From contig JAIRRI010000134.1 in assembly GCA_031256055.1 (NCBI GenBank), forward strand, positions 1 through 56,309: DNA of 56,309 nt, written 5' to 3'. How positions within the stretch are numbered: the first letter of the stretch is position 1; the number at the start of each line of letters is the position of its first letter. Positions 1-7,724 of this stretch are shown here, piece after piece. Origin of the DNA: Bacteroidales bacterium (lineage in GTDB: Bacteria > Bacteroidota > Bacteroidia > Bacteroidales > P3). Both the position numbers and the translations under genes were made by a program. The notes beneath the pieces were generated by a model, which was not told the DNA's origin, did not search any database, and saw nothing but the letters and a program-made list of their open reading frames with translations.

Positions 1-2598
1 CTGTCTTACCTGCAACGGACAGCTTGTTAGTCCTGACCATGTGGACGCAGTTGAATTATAAAACAAAACTTCGTTGGACGAATGTTTTCTCCACTCGCTC
101 TCCGAAATTCCCAAATTAGATATAATCGGGATATTGCCTTTATAGGTGAGCACATCAACGAAATGGCATCCTGCCTGACCCCAAGGCACTGTATCTCCGT
201 TGCGACGACTGCTTATGAAATTGACATCGGGAGCATAACCAACAATGATTCCTTTTGCGAAAGTAGTTGAACAGTTGCCGTTGAATGTAACAGTTGCAGT
301 TAACAAAGCCACCAAACAGGCATCACCACTTACGTTACGTTGAAAAGAAATTGGATTTGAGTTGAGAGGCTCGTTGGTTGTCAAGCCACTTCCCGGATGC
401 CACAACACTGTTGCACCGGAAGGTAAATTTGAAATTTCGTACTGGGGTGGAGCTGCAGGTACAATCTTTCCACCACCGGGAACACTAACAATTTCGTTAG
501 GCCCGGAGATAGAGCCGGTAGTCCAATTACAGGCTTGAATATTCATTTCGTCAACAATAGAACCTTTGATCATTGCTGTAAGAGTTCCGGGTTGTCCGGT
601 TGGACATGCAACAATTTTTATCCAATCGGTACCGGTTTCGGAAATAGAGAATCCTTCCGTTAAATCCCAATCATAAAATTGGAAATTATCATCGTTTAAT
701 GTGTAAGTGCCTATGGCACAAATGGTGGACGGTCCGGAAATTTTCACGCCACTTGGAAGGCCGGCTTGAATATCCTTAGTATATTTCTCTCCATTAGACA
801 ATGTCGCGGTAAGTGTTCCGGATTGTCCATAAGAGCTTTTTACCTTGACTATTGCGGAAGTTTCGTTGGGGTCTATAACCTCAAAAACATCTTCAGGCTT
901 TACGCTCCAAGTAACCGAACAGTCATCGGGGACATACAACACATAGGTTTCGGAATCGGTGATCAAATCCGGACCGTAAATTTCTCCATATGCAACCAGA
1001 ACAGCTCTGTAGGCATCAACCAAACCGTAGCCCATTTCTTTGTTCCATGTGCCGTTAGGACGTCCAGGGGTTTCTGCATAATCGTAGTCGCCTACTTTTC
1101 GGGCGGTGCGTTCGATGATGTCTCGCACTTGTTTTGCAGTTAAGTTTGGATTAACAGATAATATCAGGGCGGCAATACCGGCTACGTGAGGAGCAGCGGC
1201 GGAAGTGCCTCCAAAACCGGAAAAGTAAACACCGCTTTGTCCGTCATTAATAACAGTTCCGTATTCGTCGTCCGGTACCCCTAACATACCGGTTGTGTAT
1301 ATATCAACACCGGGGGCAACAACATCAAGATCATTACCATAATTGGAAAGGTCACGAAACCCACTTCTGTTTATCGCTCCAACCGCGATAACATTTTGCA
1401 AACTTGCAGGATATAAAACTGAAGAGCCATCAAAATTTCCAGAAGCACAAACAACCACACAGCCTAAACTAACCCCATTTCTTTTTCTACCTTCTGTTAC
1501 TGCCCTATTGATTGCATCGGTAATATGCCTTCCTTCATAGCTATTATTCCCCCATGAACAATTGATAACATCGGCTCCACCTTCCCTCCATGTCCAGTCT
1601 ATTCCGGCAGCAATCTTCTGGGGTTGGTGAATGAAGTTAGAATTAAACTTACCACTTATTGATAGTAATCTACTGTTTGGCGCAACACCTGCTATACCAA
1701 CATTATTTCGCACTGCACCTATGATGCCGGCAACCGCAGTGCCATGAGCTCCATAAACTTGACTTGAAGGCAGTCCGGCTTCGATATCGTAACTTAACTG
1801 ATGATGTATATTGGCCCACAAATCAGGGTGGTCTGACTTGATGCCGTCATCAATAATTGCAACAGTTACATTACGTCCTGTTGAAATTTGCCAAGCAGCG
1901 CAAGCCTTTATGTCTATGCCGGGTGTGCCACTGTTTTTCAATCCCCACTGGTCGTTAAAATAGGCATCATTGGTGCATTGTAAAAGATTATTAAACATCA
2001 AATCCGGCTCTGCTGTTTCAAATAAACCGGATTCATAAAAAAGATTGGCACTTTCCATTGCATTGAACTCTGATGCTTCGGTAACGCTTAATACATACCA
2101 TAAGGGCATAAAAGGGTCTTGCTCAATAACAACGGCTTGAGTTTGCATGGCCATTTGAACCAGCAGTGTTGTGTCTTCTTCATCTTTTAGTTTTACATAA
2201 AAGAAGTTAGACATTCCGATCATATCATCATGGTTGCCCTTGAAAAAAGGCGAAATGATGATATCGCTATTTTGATATTTAATATCCGACAGCAGGGCTA
2301 AATACTGTTCGTCCGACATCTCTTCGTCAAAACTTAATACAGTGTAATAACGGCGTATGCCTTTCATATTTTGAAACTGCTTTCGATCAGACCTGTCAGA
2401 TTGTAACTCCTCCATCTTAATATTGCGTTGTTGAATATTAGCCGATATTTGTTGCTCTCTTACAGATAAAAAAGCATGGTTCGTATTCAACGAAAAATAA
2501 ACCTTTTCTCCTTTATAATTGTAAGCATAGTAAGGCGTTTGTGCGGTCAAAGTAAAACACAATAACGCAATTCCTATGGTGATTTGAATTTTTTTCAT
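1..2598 (-). CDS. Subtilisin-like S8 serine protease, secreted (C-terminus beyond window edge)
   Basis: The reading frame opens with ATG at 2598 and stays open to base 1, giving 866 codons with no stop, so the C-terminus lies outside the window. Residues 1-19 form a signal peptide ending near LTAQ. Residues ~20-210 are a pro-region. The catalytic domain (~215-500) shows the full subtilisin triad: D250 in AIIDDGIK, H285 in YGAHGTAVAG and S466 in GGTSAAAPHVAG, plus the oxyanion-hole Asn in CASGN. After ~residue 510 come PKD/Ig-like beta-rich segments (for example TWSVKP, YDWDL), typical of Bacteroidota exported proteases; a T9SS sorting domain could follow but is not visible. It is the last gene of a three-gene minus operon, 11 bp after the BACON lipoprotein, whose C-terminal half resembles this pro-region. 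Substrate unknown. Confidence 0.93.
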   Translation of the reverse strand, partial: MKKIQITIGIALLCFTLTAQTPYYAYNYKGEKVYFSLNTNHAFLSVREQQISANIQQRNIKMEELQSDRSDRKQFQNMKGIRRYYTVLSFDEEMSDEQYLALLSDIKYQNSDIIISPFFKGNHDDMIGMSNFFYVKLKDEEDTTLLVQMAMQTQAVVIEQDPFMPLWYVLSVTEASEFNAMESANLFYESGLFETAEPDLMFNNLLQCTNDAYFNDQWGLKNSGTPGIDIKACAAWQISTGRNVTVAIIDDGIKSDHPDLWANIHHQLSYDIEAGLPSSQVYGAHGTAVAGIIGAVRNNVGIAGVAPNSRLLSISGKFNSNFIHQPQKIAAGIDWTWREGGADVINCSWGNNSYEGRHITDAINRAVTEGRKRNGVSLGCVVVCASGNFDGSSVLYPASLQNVIAVGAINRSGFRDLSNYGNDLDVVAPGVDIYTTGMLGVPDDEYGTVINDGQSGVYFSGFGGTSAAAPHVAGIAALILSVNPNLTAKQVRDIIERTARKVGDYDYAETPGRPNGTWNKEMGYGLVDAYRAVLVAYGEIYGPDLITDSETYVLYVPDDCSVTWSVKPEDVFEVIDPNETSAIVKVKSSYGQSGTLTATLSNGEKYTKDIQAGLPSGVKISGPSTICAIGTYTLNDDNFQFYDWDLTEGFSISETGTDWIKIVACPTGQPGTLTAMIKGSIVDEMNIQACNWTTGSISGPNEIVSVPGGGKIVPAAPPQYEISNLPSGATVLWHPGSGLTTNEPLNSNPISFQRNVSGDACLVALLTATVTFNGNCSTTFAKGIIVGYAPDVNFISSRRNGDTVPWGQAGCHFVDVLTYKGNIPIISNLGISESEWRKHSSNEVLFYNSTASTWSGLTSCPLQVRQ

Positions 2599-2609
2599 AA
2601 TCTAAAATT

Positions 2610-3590
2610 TTATCTGTTAACTAGACTGCCTATAGAGCTCGGCTCTGATGCTACAAATTTTCCTGTTTCGTGAAAATATTGCGACATTCGCAACGCATTG
2701 CTCATTGATTTTTTATCTGCTGAAAGCATGAACCAATCAGGCATAAATGGATCCTGTTCGATAAGCTGTGTATTCGTTTTTTGCATTACAGCATATAGGT
2801 CGGATAAATCATTTTTATCTTTAACCTTAACAAAAAAGTACTTGCTCCACGACAGAATATTCGTACAGTTGCCGGGTGTCATACATATTTCATACCCTAA
2901 AGTAATATTTGCAAAGGCAACGATGGGAGATTTTTTCAGCGTTCGAATGATTTCTTTTAACTCTTTACATGTGTTTTGTTCTTTGGTATTTACAAACATC
3001 ATATGACTGTCGTTTGGAAGTCGTTCTAAATTTGCATGATAGAAAATGTCACTTGCACCTACCGATTTGAATAAACCTGTTTGATTAATATAATTCACTA
3101 TTTGGGCATCATCTGCTTGCGGTACAAAACCAACAAGCAACCAGTCTTTGAGAAAAGGCTCGTCCAAGAAAAGTTGGTCAACGTAAAATATTTTTTCGTC
3201 ATCATAATAATAGAATAACTCATCCTCACAGTTCCCTTCTACTTCTTCTTGATAAACAATTACAGATTTTGTTAAACTTCCCGAAGTAATTTTTATGGTT
3301 GCTATTCTTGCCCATCTGTCTGTGTTTTCGGCAATGTTTACGGTTATTACACCATCGTTCACTCCCGAAGCATTGAATAGCGTGCACCATGCGTGGTTTT
3401 CTGCGTTTTCCACAACAGCAGTCCATTCACCGTTACTTTTGACTGTAATGAAAAACTCACCACTTTCGGCTGTCACCACTATTGGAATTTCGTCAACCTT
3501 TAAAAACGGTTTGTCTTTGTCTTTACAGGAAGTTAATCCTCCTACTAAAATCAGAAAGATTGTTGCGAGTTTTAGGATATTTGTTTTCAT
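2610..3590 (-). CDS. BACON-domain lipoprotein with a protease-pro-region-like C-terminal half
   Basis: 326 aa. A lipoprotein signal peptide ends in the lipobox GGLTSC (C22), so the protein should be anchored in the outer membrane or at the surface. Residues ~30-115 match a BACON domain (ESGEFFITVKSNGEW, then a C-terminal strand ending SVIVYQE). Residues ~125-326 resemble residues ~20-210 of the S8 protease encoded 11 bp downstream. The best stretch, around IEQDPFMPDWFMLS, aligns without gaps to IEQDPFMPLWYVLS, with about 29 of 71 residues identical by hand count. No protease domain is present. Known: BACON domains are thought to bind glycans or mucin. Inference: the C-terminal half could act as an escort or inhibitor of the neighbouring protease. 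The ATG at 3590 directly precedes the signal peptide. Confidence 0.85.
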   Translation of the reverse strand: MKTNILKLATIFLILVGGLTSCKDKDKPFLKVDEIPIVVTAESGEFFITVKSNGEWTAVVENAENHAWCTLFNASGVNDGVITVNIAENTDRWARIATIKITSGSLTKSVIVYQEEVEGNCEDELFYYYDDEKIFYVDQLFLDEPFLKDWLLVGFVPQADDAQIVNYINQTGLFKSVGASDIFYHANLERLPNDSHMMFVNTKEQNTCKELKEIIRTLKKSPIVAFANITLGYEICMTPGNCTNILSWSKYFFVKVKDKNDLSDLYAVMQKTNTQLIEQDPFMPDWFMLSADKKSMSNALRMSQYFHETGKFVASEPSSIGSLVNR

Positions 3591-3637
3591 TTTAGTTTAG
3601 TTTTTATAGTTAGTTATTTTTTTTACTTAGCCGCAGA

Positions 3638-5107
3638 TTAAAAAATAGCATCTCCATCTGCAGGATTGTTATCTGCATCGGTGATACAAGAATTATTAAG
3701 TATCTCCTGTTGTGGAATCTGATAAATAAACTTCCAGTTGGTTCCGGATAGCTTTATTTTCTCCAAATGATTATTAAACGGTGTGACGTACGTTCTGTCC
3801 ACTTCTTTTTTCAAACGACGATAATCGTAGAAAATAACACCTTCTCCCCAACATTCCAAACGTTTTTGTAAAAATATATCATCAACGCTTGCATTTGTTG
3901 TACTGTAAGCATAATCGCGTTTACTCATCAATTCCATTAATGTGGTGGCAGCTTGACTGTTCTTACCTTGTTGAGCTTGAGCTTCGGCTTCAATCAAAAG
4001 CATTTCCGAAGAACGCATGTAGATGTTGTCCATTAGAAAATTTTCTACACATTTGAATTTCGTATTATAGAACTTTTCGTTTGGAATGTCCATAAAATGT
4101 AGATTTCTTCGAACATCCGTTGGGTTCATCTGACTATATAGGCGGTTATCCATAGCTTTGTAAGATCCTAAGGCTGCATAACCGGCGCTACTGCATTCGC
4201 TGACTATATGCGACTGGAACGATACATAATACATACAGTTTTCGGGTGTGGTTCTCGATCCCCACATCCATTCGGAATTGTTTTCATCGTTGTAGCCATA
4301 TTCACCACCGGCTTCATGTATAGGCATAATCGGAAAGGCCGATCGAGCTTCACGAGCCAATTGTTCAGCTTTGTCCCATTTGTGCATACACATGTAAACG
4401 CGAGCTAAAAAGCCTTGAGCCACGGCCTTATTGATATAATCTTTCGAAATTCGTGCTGCCGTCAAGTAATCCATGGCACGAAGCAAGTCTGTTTCGATCC
4501 GTTTGTAGACTTTTTCAACTGTATTTCGACAATAATTGCTCACCCCTTCTTCACCATCTCGAAGGGAATCCAGTTCTGTCAAAAGAAGAGGAATACCCGG
4601 CTTATGTTCGTTGCCGAGGTAGGTCTGTTGGAAACGCTGAATCAAAATGTGGTAACTAAATGCTCTGAGAGCTAAACATTGCCCCAAAATATTTTGCAAT
4701 TCCGGATCGGTTGTTTTAGGGCTAATCGCACCTATGGCTCCATTGACCTCATAGACAACGGTGTACATCATTCGCCATGAATTGAGAGGGCGACGGTAGT
4801 TTGTCTGATTGTTGTCTATCTCGTAATCGAAATAAAACCAGTCATTATCCATCATAGCCATATCCTCGGTCATGAGGTCGCCTGCCAATTGCAAACTCAT
4901 AATGTGCCCGAAATCGTGAAAGGCAGGACCTATAAAAAAAACATTGCGCAACGAAATAATAGCTGCTTTCAAATAATTTTCTACATCTTCAACAGGCGGG
5001 TCAGGAGGCCAAATGATCGTATTTTCTTTAGGTGGATCTTTTTTGCAAGATACCGCAAGTGCTAAGCATAGCGCTGTCATGCTTAAAATGCAGATAAGTT
5101 TTTTCAT
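3638..5107 (-). CDS. SusD/RagB family nutrient-binding outer-membrane lipoprotein
   Basis: 489 aa. The lipobox LALAVSC puts the acylated Cys at C21, followed by KKDPP. The body has the SusD-like helical pattern: an N-terminal helix with NYLKAAIISLRN, an LNSWRMMYTVVYEVN stretch, a TPR-like ALRAFSYHILIQRF helix, IPLLLTELDS, and the C-terminal MRSSEMLLIEAEAQAQQGK region. SusD proteins cap a SusC TonB-dependent porin and bind glycans or peptides at the surface. Here the upstream gene is atpB and no SusC gene lies in the window. It is the first gene of a three-gene operon: 47 bp separate it from the BACON lipoprotein, and the S8 protease follows. The sequence is diverged, so the exact ligand cannot be guessed. 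Co-transcription with a protease would fit a peptide or glycoprotein ligand. Confidence 0.88.
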   Translation of the reverse strand: MKKLICILSMTALCLALAVSCKKDPPKENTIIWPPDPPVEDVENYLKAAIISLRNVFFIGPAFHDFGHIMSLQLAGDLMTEDMAMMDNDWFYFDYEIDNNQTNYRRPLNSWRMMYTVVYEVNGAIGAISPKTTDPELQNILGQCLALRAFSYHILIQRFQQTYLGNEHKPGIPLLLTELDSLRDGEEGVSNYCRNTVEKVYKRIETDLLRAMDYLTAARISKDYINKAVAQGFLARVYMCMHKWDKAEQLAREARSAFPIMPIHEAGGEYGYNDENNSEWMWGSRTTPENCMYYVSFQSHIVSECSSAGYAALGSYKAMDNRLYSQMNPTDVRRNLHFMDIPNEKFYNTKFKCVENFLMDNIYMRSSEMLLIEAEAQAQQGKNSQAATTLMELMSKRDYAYSTTNASVDDIFLQKRLECWGEGVIFYDYRRLKKEVDRTYVTPFNNHLEKIKLSGTNWKFIYQIPQQEILNNSCITDADNNPADGDAIF

Positions 5108-5177
5108 ATTTTTTCAGGTTTGTTAATAGTTTTGATAATGTAAATTTAGTTATTTTTTTGGAATGACAAAATCCTTT

Positions 5178-5208
5178 GCTGGCGCGGATTTGTAATCCGT
5201 TCCGCGTC
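5178..5208. repeat. Palindromic repeat, family A
   Basis: The core ggatttgtaatcc is flanked by gcgc-type arms (gctggcgcgg ... ttccgcgtc). The same unit in either orientation occurs inside uvrD, the ECF sigma gene and the 3' end of dus. Here it sits in the 238-bp gap between atpB and the SusD-like gene. Apart from this and a decayed copy, the gap shows no gene; in particular it contains no atpE. Confidence 0.8.
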
Positions 5209-5286
5209 TAATCTTTGCATATATATTCTGTTTTTTTCAATTTATTTTGAATTAGTTTTATTTTATTTATCGTTCGTTTGTTGTGT

Positions 5287-5312
5287 TGGCACAGATTGTA
5301 AATTCGCGTCAG
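5287..5312. repeat. Degenerate palindromic repeat, family A
   Basis: ggcacagattgtaaattcgc resembles ggcacggattacaaatccgc of the intact family A copies but has several substitutions and a weakened palindrome. It lies just downstream of the atpB stop codon. Confidence 0.5.
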
Positions 5313-5345
5313 TTAGGTATTTCAAGGAAACCTCGTACCCTTCTT

Positions 5346-6443
5346 TCAATGATGTTCTTGAACAGCAGATCCAATATAGAGAGAAGTTAATAATGTAAAT
5401 ACAAAGGCTTGAACGAAGGCGACGATAAGTTCTAAAGCACTGACAAATATGGCGAAAACAACGGAAAAAATCGAAGTTCCGTAACCTAATCCGACATTTA
5501 GTTTTCCGAAAATGAAAATCAGACCGACGAAAGCAAGGATGATGACGTGTCCGGCCATCATGTTAGCAAACAAACGAATCATCAACACCAACGGTTTTGT
5601 AAAAACACCCATAATTTCAATAACAGGCATCAACGGTATGGGGAATTTCATCCACCATGGTGCACCTTGAAAATCAACCAATTCGCGGAAATATGCACGC
5701 TTTCCGCTGAATGTAGTAATCAAAAATGTGAGTACAGCCAACACCATGGTTACGGCAATATTTCCGGTAACGTTGGCTCCACCCGGGAAAAACGGCATTA
5801 AGCCTAACAAATTGCAAAACAAAATAAAAAAGAACAAGGTAAGCAGATAAGGAAGGTATCGATCAATATATTTAACCGGCATTGTAGTTTTTGCAATATC
5901 ATCTCGAACAAACAAAATAACCGGTTCGAGCAGGCTTTGAAGCCCCGCCGGAGCTTGATGAGCCCCGCGTTTTTTATACGCTTTCGCAATGTTCATGAAA
6001 ATGAAAAACAAGACAAATGCAGAGAATAAAATCGAAAACACGTTTTTAGTGATCGACAAATCAATTGGCAGTTTCGAAGAAATTTCGCCTAATGAATTAA
6101 CATGTACGATTTTTCCTTTATATTCGCCTTCTTTCACCAATCGAAATCCTTTGTAATCCGAATGTCCATGATGAAATTTGGATGACATGAAGGCGTGAAA
6201 TTTTCCATCGTGAATCAACAAAATCGGCAAAGGAACTGTAATATGGGTTTTCCAAACAGTCATAATATGCCATTCGTGATGATCCAAAATATGCTCGAAA
6301 ATCATCTTTCCTACGGCAAATTCTTCTTCCTCCAAAATCACATCAGCTTCCTTCAAAACTGCATCAAATGATGATTCGTTTGCATTCAATCGAAATACAG
6401 CAACCATTAAAATCAGAACACAAAAGATTTTTTTCCAGAACAT
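5346..6443 (-). CDS. atpB: F0F1 ATP synthase subunit a
   Basis: 365 aa from the ATG at 6443. That start gives the signal peptide MFWKKIFCVLILMVAVFRLNA; an upstream ATG at 6491 would add 16 residues and lies above the -7 box, so it is unlikely. Subunit a forms the proton half-channels of the membrane sector. After a ~150-residue periplasmic extension (DHHEWHIM and His-rich HHGHSDY), usual in Bacteroidota AtpB, come several membrane helices. These carry the conserved helix MIRLFANMMAGHVI with the essential Arg, and a C-terminal helix ALELIVAFVQAFVFTLL. No other atp gene adjoins it: downstream is a repeat-bearing gap and a SusD-like gene, upstream is divergent rplY. Confidence 0.96.
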   Translation of the reverse strand: MFWKKIFCVLILMVAVFRLNANESSFDAVLKEADVILEEEEFAVGKMIFEHILDHHEWHIMTVWKTHITVPLPILLIHDGKFHAFMSSKFHHGHSDYKGFRLVKEGEYKGKIVHVNSLGEISSKLPIDLSITKNVFSILFSAFVLFFIFMNIAKAYKKRGAHQAPAGLQSLLEPVILFVRDDIAKTTMPVKYIDRYLPYLLTLFFFILFCNLLGLMPFFPGGANVTGNIAVTMVLAVLTFLITTFSGKRAYFRELVDFQGAPWWMKFPIPLMPVIEIMGVFTKPLVLMIRLFANMMAGHVIILAFVGLIFIFGKLNVGLGYGTSIFSVVFAIFVSALELIVAFVQAFVFTLLTSLYIGSAVQEHH

Positions 6444-6447
6444 GACG

Positions 6448-6455
6448 CAAAGGTA
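6448..6455 (-). promoter_or_regulatory. -7 box of atpB, 4 nt from the start codon
   Basis: TACCTTTG reads on the minus strand and is followed by only CGTC before the ATG at 6443. The Bacteroidota -7 box normally lies 4-7 nt upstream of the transcription start, so the transcript should begin at or next to the ATG. Confidence 0.65.
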
Positions 6456-6480
6456 CGAATATTTATTTGAAATGACAAGT

Positions 6481-6510
6481 TGTAAGGGCACAAAATTTTG
6501 TGCCCTTACA
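6481..6510. repeat. Palindromic repeat, family B
   Basis: This is a perfect inverted repeat (tgtaagggcacaaa / ttttgtgcccttaca) in the divergent atpB-rplY region. It belongs to the family with ends gtaggggcg/cgcccctac seen at seven other places. It lies immediately upstream of the rplY -33 box. Confidence 0.8.
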
Positions 6511-6515
6511 TTGTT

Positions 6516-6547
6516 TTTGCATTTTTCAATTTTTTTTCGTATCTTTG
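6516..6547 (+). promoter_or_regulatory. Promoter of rplY-pth-gldE
   Basis: TTTG at 6516-6519 and TATCTTTG at 6540-6547 are separated by 20 nt, matching the Bacteroidota housekeeping promoter. The start codon follows at 6575. Confidence 0.75.
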
Positions 6548-6574
6548 CACCCCAATTAAAACAAAATCAAAATT

Positions 6575-7153
6575 ATGAAAACAGTATCTATGAGCGGTTC
6601 GCCACGTGCGAACGTAGGGAAAAAAGATGCAAAAGCCTTGCGCAACGCGGGTCTCGTACCATGCGTAATCTATGGCGGAAAAGAACAAATTCACTTTTCT
6701 ACGCCTGAAACTTCATTCAAAGAAATCGTGTTTACGCCCGATGTGTGCTTTATCGAAGTGGATTTGACCGGTAAAAAGTATTTAACCATTCTTCAAGACA
6801 TTCAGTATCACAAAGTATCGGACAGTGTGTTGCACGCTGATTTGTTCGAATTGCACGAGGACAAGCCCATTACATTGCCTGTTCCTGTGGTGTATACAGG
6901 TAGTTCACCCGGAGTTTTAAAAGGAGGTAAATTGACAAAAAGCATTCGCAAAATCAAAGTTAACGCGCTTCCTAAGCACATGCCGGAAACGTTGACGATT
7001 GATTTGAACGTACTCGAAATCGGCGACATGGTGAAAATCAGTACGATTGAAACCAACAATTTTACGATTGTTGACAATCCGAACACAACGATTTGTGCTG
7101 TGAAAACCACGCGTAACGTTGTTGAGGAAACTCCTGCCGACGCAAAGAAATAA
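6575..7153 (+). CDS. rplY: 50S ribosomal protein L25/Ctc family
   Basis: 192 aa. It carries the L25 5S-rRNA-binding domain at the N-terminus (residues ~1-90, with VGKKDAKALRNAGLVPCVIYGG) followed by the longer Ctc/TL5-type C-terminal beta domain (~95-190). The length is typical of the two-domain Ctc form rather than the ~94-residue E. coli L25. It binds 5S rRNA in the central protuberance of the large subunit. The ATG at 6575 lies 27 nt after a strong -7 box. It leads an operon with pth 6 nt downstream, a pairing common in bacteria. Confidence 0.96.
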   Translation: MKTVSMSGSPRANVGKKDAKALRNAGLVPCVIYGGKEQIHFSTPETSFKEIVFTPDVCFIEVDLTGKKYLTILQDIQYHKVSDSVLHADLFELHEDKPITLPVPVVYTGSSPGVLKGGKLTKSIRKIKVNALPKHMPETLTIDLNVLEIGDMVKISTIETNNFTIVDNPNTTICAVKTTRNVVEETPADAKK

Positions 7154-7159
7154 TCTATC

Positions 7160-7723
7160 GTGAAATACTTAATTGTCGGTCTTGGTAACATCGGCTCAGA
7201 ATATGCCAACACTCGCCATAATATTGGTTTTATGGTGCTGGATCAACTTGCCGCTGATGCCAAGACCGACTTTGTTACAGAACGCTACGCCTATCACGCA
7301 GAAATTCGTGTAAAAGGTCGAACATTAGTTTTGATTAAACCTACAACTTACATGAACCTTAGCGGAAAAGCCGTTCGATACTGGATGCAACAAGATAATA
7401 TTCCTGTCGAAAATATGTTAGTGATTGTAGATGATTTGGCACTTGATGTGGGGCAACTTCGCTTGAAAAAATCGGGTGGTGATGGTGGACACAACGGACT
7501 TATTGATATAACTCTGACATTAAATACACAAGACTTCAATCGTCTGAGATTTGGAATTGGCGCGGACTTTGCTAAAGGTTTTCAATCGGAATATGTGCTG
7601 AGCCGATTCACATCGCTGGAAAACGAAATTGTTGAACCCAAACTCAAACAAGCCGCAGAAATGGTAAAAAGTTTTGTAACGATCGGTGCGGACAGAACGA
7701 TGACGTTGTTTAATAACAAATAG
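7160..7723 (+). CDS. pth: Peptidyl-tRNA hydrolase
   Basis: 187 aa, starting with GTG at 7160 just after the rplY stop. The enzyme cleaves the ester bond of peptidyl-tRNAs released from stalled ribosomes. The family signature is intact: N-terminal LIVGLGNIGSEYANTRHNIGF contributes the catalytic His and substrate-binding Asn, then KPTTYMNLSG, DDLALDVGQLRLKKSGGDGGHNGL and a FGIG stretch. Its length matches the family. The position between rplY and gldE with tiny gaps indicates one transcript. Confidence 0.97.
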   Translation: MKYLIVGLGNIGSEYANTRHNIGFMVLDQLAADAKTDFVTERYAYHAEIRVKGRTLVLIKPTTYMNLSGKAVRYWMQQDNIPVENMLVIVDDLALDVGQLRLKKSGGDGGHNGLIDITLTLNTQDFNRLRFGIGADFAKGFQSEYVLSRFTSLENEIVEPKLKQAAEMVKSFVTIGADRTMTLFNNK

Positions 7724-7724
7724 C

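Noticed and set aside
766-1143. Open frame of 125 codons on the plus strand
   Set aside because: It lies wholly inside the S8 protease gene on the other strand, whose catalytic motifs prove that strand to be the coding one.
5108-5345. A missed atpE or susC fragment in the gap
   Set aside because: The reading frames there are short and repeat-derived; no hydrophobic hairpin typical of subunit c and no TonB plug is seen.
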